From contig UEGQ01000014.1 in NCBI GenBank assembly GCA_900466005.1, positions 38,219-102,218 on the forward strand: a stretch of DNA of 64,000 nt. The letters run 5' to 3'. This DNA is from Hyphomicrobiales bacterium (GTDB taxonomy: Bacteria > Pseudomonadota > Alphaproteobacteria > Rhizobiales > Rhizobiaceae). Each line of letters begins with the position of its first letter. Position 1 is the stretch's first letter. The position numbers and the translations under genes were made by a program. Shown piece after piece: positions 57,619 through 64,000 of this stretch. The notes beneath the pieces were generated by a model. The model had not been told where the DNA came from, ran no database searches, and saw only the letters and a list, made by a program, of their open reading frames with translations.

Positions 57619-59715
57619 ATGACGGGCCAACCCCGCCTTCTCGATAACCGTTGGGATGATGCTCATGCGGCCGAGCTCGACGAGCCCGGCAAGTTGCTCT
57701 ACCGCTCGAATCTGCTCGGCGCGGACAAGCGCATCACCAATTACGGCGGCGGCAACACCTCGGCCAAGGTCATGGAAGCCGATCCGCTGACCGGGGAAAA
57801 AGTCCGCGTTCTGTGGGTAAAGGGCTCCGGAGGCGATGTCGGGACGATCAAGCTCGACGGCTTCGCGACGCTCTACCTGGACAAGCTGGAGGCCCTGAAG
57901 GGACTCTATAAGGGCGTCGAGGACGAGGATCGCATGGTCGGTTTTCTGCCCCACTGCACCTTCAACCTGAACCCGCGCGCCGCCTCGATCGACACGCCGC
58001 TACACGGCTTCGTACCTTACGCGCATGTCGACCACATGCATCCGGACGCGATCATCGCAATCGCCGCCTCGAAGAATTCGAAGGAACTCACGAAGCAGAT
58101 CTTCGGCGACGAGATCGGCTGGCTTCCCTGGCGCCGCCCCGGTTTCCAGCTCGGGCTCGATCTCGAAGCGTTCGTGAAAGCAAACCCTACCGCCAAAGGC
58201 GTCGTGCTCGAAAGCCACGGCCTGTTCACCTGGGCGAACGACGCCAAGGACTGCTACCTGCTGACGCTCGAGATCATCAACAAGGCGATCGAGTGGTTCG
58301 CCAAGGAAACCGAAGGCAAGACGATCTTCGGCGGCGCCGTCGCAAAGAGCCTGTCGGAAGCCGAACGTCGCGCGATCGCCGCGAAACTGATGCCGGAAAT
58401 CCGCGGTCGCGTGGGCAAGGCGGAACGCAAGCTCGGTCATTTCGACGATCAGGCTGCCGTTCTCGAATTCGTCAACTCGAAGGACCTGAAGCCGCTCGGC
58501 GCCCTCGGCACGTCCTGCCCCGACCACTTCCTGCGCACGAAGATCCGACCACTGATCATCGATTTCGACCCGTCCAGCCCCGACGTTGACGCGGTGATCG
58601 CCGGGCTCGACAAGGCGCTCGAAGACTACCGTGCCGACTACACGCGCTACTATGAGAGCTGCAAGCACGCCAATTCGCCGAAGATGCGTGACCCGAACCC
58701 GGTCATCATCCTCATTCCGGGCGTCGGTATGCTGTCGTTTGCCAAGGACAAGGCGACCGCCCGCATCGCCGGCGAGTTCTACGTCAACGCCATCAACGTG
58801 ATGCGCGGCGCCTCGACCGTCTCCGAATACCAGGGCCTGCCGGAACAGGAGGCCTTCGACATCGAATACTGGCTGCTCGAGGAAGCGAAGCTCCAGCGCA
58901 TGCCCAAGTCGAAGTCGCTCGCCGGTCGCGTCGCCTTCGTCACCGGCGGTGCCGGCGGCATCGGCCGTGCCACCGCCGAACGGCTGGTGGCGGAGGGTGC
59001 CTGCGTTGTGCTCGCCGATATCGATGCGGGTGCACTCGCCGACACGATGTCCGACTTCACCAAGCGCTACGGCGGTGACAGCGTTCGCTCCGTCACGCTC
59101 GACGTCACCAAGGAAGCGGCCGTCGCCTCCACCTTCGCCGAGGCCTGCATCGAATTCGGCGGCGTCGACATTCTCGTCTCCAACGCAGGGATTGCCTCGT
59201 CGGCATCGGTCGAAGACACGACGCTTGCGATGTGGAACAAGAACATCGACATCCTGGCGACCGGCTACTTCCTGGTCTCGCGTGAGGCTTTCCGCCTCTT
59301 CCGTCGCCAGGCGATCGGCGGCAATATCGTCTTCGTCGCGTCAAAGAACGGCCTTGCCTCCTCACCGAACGCGTCGGCCTACTGCTCCGCCAAGGCCGCC
59401 GAGATCCATCTCGCCCGCTGCCTGGCACTCGAAGGTGCAGACGCTGGAATCCGCGTCAACACGGTAAACCCGGATGCAGTCCTGCGTGGTTCGAAGATCT
59501 GGAACGGCGAATGGCGCGAGCAGCGCGCTGCTTCCTCCAAGATCGAAGTTTCGGAGCTCGAGGAGCACTACCGCAAGCGCTCCATGCTGAAGCTCAACGT
59601 CTTTCCGGAAGACATTGCCGAGGCCATCTACTTCCTCGCATCCGACTCGTCTGCCAAGTCGACCGGCAACATCATCAACGTGGACGCCGGCAACGCTCAG
59701 AGCTTTACGCGCTGA
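57619..59715 (+). CDS. rhaD: Bifunctional rhamnulose-1-phosphate aldolase/short-chain dehydrogenase
   Basis: A 698-residue fusion. Residues 1-430 form the class II aldolase (NYGGGNTSAKVMEADPLTG; DHMHPDAIIAIAASKNS with metal-binding His residues; GVVLESHGLFTWAND). Residues about 434-698 form an SDR (RVAFVTGGAGGIGRATAERL; ILVSNAGIAS; catalytic YCSAK near 588-592). The aldolase cleaves rhamnulose-1-phosphate to DHAP and lactaldehyde, and the SDR probably oxidises L-lactaldehyde. ATG 57619 has AGGGAGGAAGAC upstream. Normal for rhizobial RhaD. Confidence 0.95.
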   Translation: MTGQPRLLDNRWDDAHAAELDEPGKLLYRSNLLGADKRITNYGGGNTSAKVMEADPLTGEKVRVLWVKGSGGDVGTIKLDGFATLYLDKLEALKGLYKGVEDEDRMVGFLPHCTFNLNPRAASIDTPLHGFVPYAHVDHMHPDAIIAIAASKNSKELTKQIFGDEIGWLPWRRPGFQLGLDLEAFVKANPTAKGVVLESHGLFTWANDAKDCYLLTLEIINKAIEWFAKETEGKTIFGGAVAKSLSEAERRAIAAKLMPEIRGRVGKAERKLGHFDDQAAVLEFVNSKDLKPLGALGTSCPDHFLRTKIRPLIIDFDPSSPDVDAVIAGLDKALEDYRADYTRYYESCKHANSPKMRDPNPVIILIPGVGMLSFAKDKATARIAGEFYVNAINVMRGASTVSEYQGLPEQEAFDIEYWLLEEAKLQRMPKSKSLAGRVAFVTGGAGGIGRATAERLVAEGACVVLADIDAGALADTMSDFTKRYGGDSVRSVTLDVTKEAAVASTFAEACIEFGGVDILVSNAGIASSASVEDTTLAMWNKNIDILATGYFLVSREAFRLFRRQAIGGNIVFVASKNGLASSPNASAYCSAKAAEIHLARCLALEGADAGIRVNTVNPDAVLRGSKIWNGEWREQRAASSKIEVSELEEHYRKRSMLKLNVFPEDIAEAIYFLASDSSAKSTGNIINVDAGNAQSFTR

Positions 59716-59732
59716 GATCAGGAAGTCTGCTC

Positions 59733-59760
59733 GTCGCCGGTGTCTCCCAAGACCGGCGAC
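59733..59760 (+). terminator. Hairpin between rhaD and rhaI
   Basis: Perfect 9-bp inverted repeat GTCGCCGGT (59733-59741) / ACCGGCGAC (59752-59760) with a ten-base loop, followed by GGGCTTCTTTTC. It sits 17 bases after the rhaD stop and just before the rhaI ribosome site, so it may attenuate or process the transcript. Confidence 0.6.
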
Positions 59761-59788
59761 GGGCTTCTTTTCGGGAGGAGGACAAAAG

Positions 59789-61081
59789 ATGACGGAACTG
59801 AAGATTTCGCAGGGATTCATAGCCGATGAAAACGAGAAGCGCGCCGACGCCCACAGGGCCGACTACGCCGCGCTCGGCGAAAAACTCGCACGCAGCAACA
59901 TCGACATAGACGCAATCACCGCAAAGGTGGCGGATTTCTTCGTCGCCGTTCCCTCCTGGGGTGTCGGTACCGGCGGCACACGCTTCGCCCGCTTCCCTGG
60001 CCCCGGCGAACCACGCCACATCTTCGACAAGCTGGAAGACTGCTCGGTCATCAACGAACTGACCCGGGCCACGCCGACAGTGTCGCTGCATATCCCGTGG
60101 GACAAGGCGGACCCGAAGGAGCTGAAGGCAAAGGGCGACGCCCTCGGTCTCGGTTTCGACGCGATGAACTCCAACACCTTCTCGGACACGTCCGACCAGG
60201 CGCATTCCTACAAGTTCGGCTCGCTCAGCCACGTGGATGCCGCAACGCGTCAGCAGGCCGTCAACCACAACATCGAATGCATAGAAATCGGCAGGGCGAT
60301 CGGATCGAAAGCGCTCACGGTATGGATCGGCGACGGCTCGAATTTCCCCGGCCAAGCGAACTTTACGCGTCAGTTCGAACGCTACCTCGCCGCCATGGGC
60401 GATATCTACAAGGCTCTGCCCGACGACTGGCGCCTCTTCACCGAACACAAGATGTATGAGCCCGCCTTCTATTCGACGGTCGTGCAGGACTGGGGGACGA
60501 ACTACCTGATCGCCCAGACGCTCGGGGAGAAAGCCTTCTGCCTCGTCGATCTCGGCCATCATGCACCGAACACCAACATCGAGATGATCGTTGCGCGCCT
60601 CATTCAGTTCGGCAAGCTCGGCGGCTTCCACTTCAATGATTCGAAATACGGTGACGACGACCTCGATGCCGGTTCGGTCGAGCCCTACCGCCTCTTCCTC
60701 GTCTTCAACGAGCTGGTCGATGCCGAGCATCGCGGTGTCAGGGGCTTCCACCCGGCCCACATGATCGACCAGAGCCACAATGTCACCGACCCGATCGAAA
60801 GCCTGATCTCGAGCGCGAACGAAATCCGTCGCGCTTACGCCCAGGCCCTGCTTGTGGACCGTGCAACGCTGGAAGGGTACCAGAACGACAATGATGCGCT
60901 GATGGCGTCGGAGACACTCAAGCGTGCCTACCGCATGGATGTAGAACCTATCCTCGCCGAAGCCCGTCGCCGTCGCGGCGGCGCAATCGATCCCTTGGCC
61001 ACGTATCGTGCCAGCGGCTATCGGGCCAAGGTCGCGGCCGAACGGCCGGCCATCAAGGGTGGCTCCGGCGGCATCATCTGA
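59789..61081 (+). CDS. rhaI: L-rhamnose isomerase, Pseudomonas stutzeri/rhizobial type
   Basis: A 430-residue TIM-barrel isomerase converting L-rhamnose to L-rhamnulose. PSWGVGTGGTRFARFPGPGEPRHIFDKLED, WIGDGSNFPGQ, EHKMYEPAFYSTVVQDWGTN (metal-binding Glu) and VDLGHHAPNTNIE, FHFNDSKYGDDDLDAG (metal-binding Asp and His) are visible. ATG 59789 follows GGGAGGAGGAC; a longer frame begins inside rhaD but is not family-like. Last gene of rhaDI, followed by a terminator. Confidence 0.95.
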   Translation: MTELKISQGFIADENEKRADAHRADYAALGEKLARSNIDIDAITAKVADFFVAVPSWGVGTGGTRFARFPGPGEPRHIFDKLEDCSVINELTRATPTVSLHIPWDKADPKELKAKGDALGLGFDAMNSNTFSDTSDQAHSYKFGSLSHVDAATRQQAVNHNIECIEIGRAIGSKALTVWIGDGSNFPGQANFTRQFERYLAAMGDIYKALPDDWRLFTEHKMYEPAFYSTVVQDWGTNYLIAQTLGEKAFCLVDLGHHAPNTNIEMIVARLIQFGKLGGFHFNDSKYGDDDLDAGSVEPYRLFLVFNELVDAEHRGVRGFHPAHMIDQSHNVTDPIESLISSANEIRRAYAQALLVDRATLEGYQNDNDALMASETLKRAYRMDVEPILAEARRRRGGAIDPLATYRASGYRAKVAAERPAIKGGSGGII

Positions 61082-61116
61082 TCCCGCACCGAGGGCACGG
61101 CAAAACGTCGACGCAC

Positions 61117-61141
61117 CGCGCTCCGGCCATTCCGGAGCGCG
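61117..61141 (+). terminator. Terminator-like hairpin after rhaI
   Basis: Perfect 10-bp stem CGCGCTCCGG (61117-61126) / CCGGAGCGCG (61132-61141) with a five-base loop, followed by TTTGC. It lies 35 bases after the rhaI stop and ends the rhaDI transcript. The remaining gap to 61358 shows no supported feature apart from the ftsK start region. Confidence 0.7.
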
Positions 61142-61358
61142 TTTGCATGCGTATCAGGTGATCATCCGATCACCCGCCGCCTTCCGCCGGACGCATGCGA
61201 AAGCCGGTGTGGCACGGTCGCCGCACCTCGCAATTTGCTGACACTGTAACCGGGGAAAGAGCGCTCGCCGACAGGCGCCGGCAAGACCTGGTTAACCTTT
61301 ATTTTTTAGTAAGATTGTCAGTGTTCGTTGTTCGCGTTCGAGAGATGTGCAGGTAGCC

Positions 61359-63959
61359 ATGCGTTTCAGCCGTTCGAATTTCTCAAGCTTTACCAGTAAC
61401 TTGGAAGAGGAACGGAAGGGAGCTGGGGTCGGACGCGAAGAGCCGAGCAGGCCGGCTGCGATTCCGGCAGACCCGCAGACGGCGGCCTCGGGCGAAACGG
61501 CGCGCAACACCGATTCGATGGCCGCGAGCGAGATCGAAGGCCGCGGCGACGCCCCGATCTGGCAGAGGGCGTTTGTACTCGGACCGAACGTCCGCTTCAC
61601 CCGCACACCCGATACGGCGCTGCCGAAGCGGGCCGCGCCGGCGGCCGCAAGCGCACCTTGTCCCTTGCCTGAACCTCCGATTGCCGTTCCAGCCGCGCCG
61701 GACGGCCTGCCACCCATGCCGACGAAAAACCCCGAGGGCATAATTGTACGGCCGGAATTCCTACCGCAGCCGCCCGATGCCGCCGGCGCACGCGCCCTCA
61801 GCTATCGGCTTCGTCGCGAACTCGCCCGAAGCAGGCAGATCGAGGAGACATCCACCGAGACCGCAGCGACGCGCGAGGACCTGCCGGCTGCCGCCGCGAT
61901 CACACAAGCGACGACGATGACTGCCGTCTCACGCCTCGAGGCTGCCCAGAATGACACGGCAGCACAGCCGATGGCGCCGGCGGTACCTGTCCCCTCGCCG
62001 GCCGACGCTCGATCCTTGCCCCTGACGACGTTCATCTCCGATCACGTCTTCTGGGAGGTAATGACGGAAGCGCGCGACGAGACGGAAAGCACCGATCGCC
62101 TGCTTCAGGTTATCGCACCCGTGCCAGCTGTCATTCCCGCGCCGGCCACCATTCCGACCCCGGTCGCCACGACCCCGGCAGCGGTGAAGATGCCGGTCCT
62201 CGCGCCGCCAGCCGCAGATGAGGACCGGTCGGTCACGTCGCTCTACCGGGAGGTCGGCCTTCGCCGGATCAGCCAAACCCACCCGGGCGCTGCCACCGTT
62301 GCCGAGGCGGTACCGGTATTCCGGACTGCGCCTGAAGAAGCGGCCGTTCCGTCGGCAACGGAGAATGCCGCCGAACAGCCCACGATCCGGGATTGCACGG
62401 CGCGTGCCCGAACGGTATTGGAAGGGGAGTACGATTTTCCTTCTATCGATCTCCTGCAACTGCCGCAGTCTCAGGAGACACACATCCTCTCGCCCGAAGC
62501 GTTGGAACAGAGCGCCGGTCTCCTGGAAAGCGTTCTCGAGGACTTCGGAATCAAGGGCGAGATCATCGACGTTCGCCCCGGCCCGGTGGTCACGCTCTAC
62601 GAGTTCGAGCCCGCACCCGGCGTCAAGTCCTCACGCGTCATCGGTCTTTCCGACGACATCGCCCGCTCGATGTCGGCGCTCTCCGCCCGCGTCGCCGTGG
62701 TGCCTGGCCGCAACGTGATCGGCATCGAACTGCCGAACCCTGTCCGCGAAACCGTCTACTTCCGCGAACTCATCGAATCGCGGGACTATACCGAGACCCG
62801 CTTCCAGCTGCCGGTCTGCCTCGGCAAGACCATCGGCGGAGAACCGGTCATCGCCGAACTCGCGAAGATGCCGCACCTGCTCGTTGCCGGCACGACCGGT
62901 TCGGGCAAGTCCGTCGCCATCAACACGATGGTCCTGTCGCTGCTCTATCGACTCAAGCCGGAAGAATGCCGCTTGATCATGGTCGATCCGAAGATGCTCG
63001 AACTCTCGGTCTATGACGGCATTCCGCATCTTCTGACCCCTGTCGTCACCGATCCGAAGAAGGCGGTGATGGCACTCAAATGGGCCGTGCGTGAGATGGA
63101 AGACCGCTATCGCAAGATGTCGCGCCTCGGCGTGCGCAACATCGACGGCTACAACGGCCGCGCCGCCGCTGCCCGCGCCAAGGGCGAGACCATCCTCTGC
63201 ACGATCCAGACGGGCTTCGACCGGTCGACAGGCGAGGCGGTCTATGAGCAGGAGGAAATGGACCTTTCCCCGATGCCGTACATCGTCGTCATCGTCGACG
63301 AGATGGCAGATCTCATGATGGTTGCCGGCAAGGAGATCGAAGGCGCGATCCAGAGGCTGGCGCAGATGGCCCGCGCGGCGGGCATCCACCTGATCATGGC
63401 GACGCAGCGCCCGTCGGTCGATGTCATTACCGGCACGATCAAGGCGAATTTCCCGACACGCATCTCTTTCCAGGTGACCTCCAAGATCGACAGCCGCACC
63501 ATTCTCGGCGAACAGGGGGCGGAACATCTGCTCGGCCAAGGCGACATGCTGCACATGATGGGCGGCGGTCGCATCGCGCGCGTGCACGGGCCGTTCGTCT
63601 CCGACCACGAGGTGGAGAAGGTGGTGGCACACCTGAAGACGCAAGGTCGGCCCGACTACCTCGGCACGGTCACGGAAGAGGCAGAGGAGAACGAAGCCGA
63701 TGAGGAGGAAGCCGTCTTCGACCGCTCGGCCACGGGCGAGGAGGATGCGAGCGACCTCTATGAAAAGGCGGTGAAGATCGTCATGCGCGACAAGAAATGC
63801 TCGACCTCCTACATCCAGCGCAAGCTCTCCATCGGCTATAACCGGGCGGCATCCCTCGTCGAACGCATGGAGCAGGAGGGGCTTGTCGGCCCAGCCAACC
63901 ACGTCGGAAAACGTGCGATCATTGCAGACTCCTCTGACAGGGCGGACGGTGTCGTCTAA
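61359..63959 (+). CDS. FtsK/SpoIIIE-family DNA translocase without visible transmembrane domain
   Basis: An 866-residue DNA translocase. The first 350 residues are a Pro/Ala-rich, low-complexity stretch with no hydrophobic span long enough for a membrane segment, unlike the four-span FtsK of most bacteria. The motor follows: alpha domain (about 360-480, [40 protein letters not shown]), Walker [13 protein letters not shown] near 511-518, Walker [17 protein letters not shown]-terminal gamma domain ([32 protein letters not shown]) would read KOPS. ATG 61359 is preferred over a GTG at 61347. Unrelated to the neighbouring sugar locus. Confidence 0.9.
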   Translation: MRFSRSNFSSFTSNLEEERKGAGVGREEPSRPAAIPADPQTAASGETARNTDSMAASEIEGRGDAPIWQRAFVLGPNVRFTRTPDTALPKRAAPAAASAPCPLPEPPIAVPAAPDGLPPMPTKNPEGIIVRPEFLPQPPDAAGARALSYRLRRELARSRQIEETSTETAATREDLPAAAAITQATTMTAVSRLEAAQNDTAAQPMAPAVPVPSPADARSLPLTTFISDHVFWEVMTEARDETESTDRLLQVIAPVPAVIPAPATIPTPVATTPAAVKMPVLAPPAADEDRSVTSLYREVGLRRISQTHPGAATVAEAVPVFRTAPEEAAVPSATENAAEQPTIRDCTARARTVLEGEYDFPSIDLLQLPQSQETHILSPEALEQSAGLLESVLEDFGIKGEIIDVRPGPVVTLYEFEPAPGVKSSRVIGLSDDIARSMSALSARVAVVPGRNVIGIELPNPVRETVYFRELIESRDYTETRFQLPVCLGKTIGGEPVIAELAKMPHLLVAGTTGSGKSVAINTMVLSLLYRLKPEECRLIMVDPKMLELSVYDGIPHLLTPVVTDPKKAVMALKWAVREMEDRYRKMSRLGVRNIDGYNGRAAAARAKGETILCTIQTGFDRSTGEAVYEQEEMDLSPMPYIVVIVDEMADLMMVAGKEIEGAIQRLAQMARAAGIHLIMATQRPSVDVITGTIKANFPTRISFQVTSKIDSRTILGEQGAEHLLGQGDMLHMMGGGRIARVHGPFVSDHEVEKVVAHLKTQGRPDYLGTVTEEAEENEADEEEAVFDRSATGEEDASDLYEKAVKIVMRDKKCSTSYIQRKLSIGYNRAASLVERMEQEGLVGPANHVGKRAIIADSSDRADGVV

Positions 63960-64000
63960 CGGGAATGGTCGAGAGAAGCGGCATCGTGTGGTGGGGATTG

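Overview
This is a GC-rich, densely packed alphaproteobacterial window. Gene content (red-type RuBisCO cbb operon with cbbX, lanthanide-type methanol dehydrogenase, a rhizobial-type rha locus with an aldolase-dehydrogenase fusion, an FtsK paralogue) points to Rhizobiales, probably a Rhizobiaceae member near Ensifer/Sinorhizobium or Shinella. That placement is inferred from protein families and gene order, not from an alignment. Nearly every base is coding. Within operons, genes overlap by ATGA/GTGA junctions, and I see no insertion sequence, phage, CRISPR array, rRNA or tRNA.

Layout. (1) 1-7944: tetrahydromethanopterin/methylofuran C1-carrier genes: end of an ATP-grasp protein, CitG-like protein, formaldehyde-activating enzyme fae, HisA-like protein, mfnF-like, DUF447, pterin-binding DHPS-like protein, flavoprotein, mfnE-like kinase, and an MfnB-dihydroneopterin aldolase fusion. 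(2) 8116-13171: a plus-strand PQQ/lanthanide-associated ABC transport operon (Lut/Ped-like). (3) 20433-13136: a minus-strand run xoxF-xoxG-xoxJ-CxxxCW protein-pqqABCDE, making methanol dehydrogenase, its cytochrome and its cofactor. (4) 20885-25956: a Cys-rich exported protein facing xoxF, then a second quinoprotein-associated operon (small ORF, NitT/TauT-like ABC importer, metallo-beta-lactamase-fold hydrolase, SoxYZ-like protein). (5) 26208-36490: Calvin cycle operon cbbFPTALSX-rpe plus a thioredoxin-like gene, with divergent cbbR. (6) 36627-40857: DUF2946-like protein, Crp/Fnr regulator, and an iron/siderophore/cobalamin-type ABC importer. (7) 49021-40892: branched-chain oxo-acid dehydrogenase bkdA1-A2-B-lpd preceded by acyl-CoA dehydrogenase, thiolase and SDR dehydrogenase, with a divergent AraC-type regulator. 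(8) 50222-61081: rhamnose locus rhaRSTPQUK divergent from rhaDI. (9) 61359-63959: an FtsK-family translocase without visible membrane segments.

Together regions 1-5 describe growth on methanol by an autotrophic route. Lanthanides are imported, XoxF with PQQ oxidises methanol in the periplasm, formaldehyde enters the Fae/H4MPT/methylofuran pathway to formate and CO2, and CO2 is fixed by RuBisCO. The remaining H4MPT enzymes (mtdB, mch, fhc) are not in the window; the truncated left-edge gene suggests the C1 cluster continues leftward. The most useful non-coding signals are a perfect bipartite dyad between rhaR and rhaD, repeated TACTGC motifs around xoxF and upstream of the Lut-like operon, and several intra-operon hairpins (xoxF/xoxG, pqqA/pqqB, rhaS/rhaT, rhaD/rhaI).
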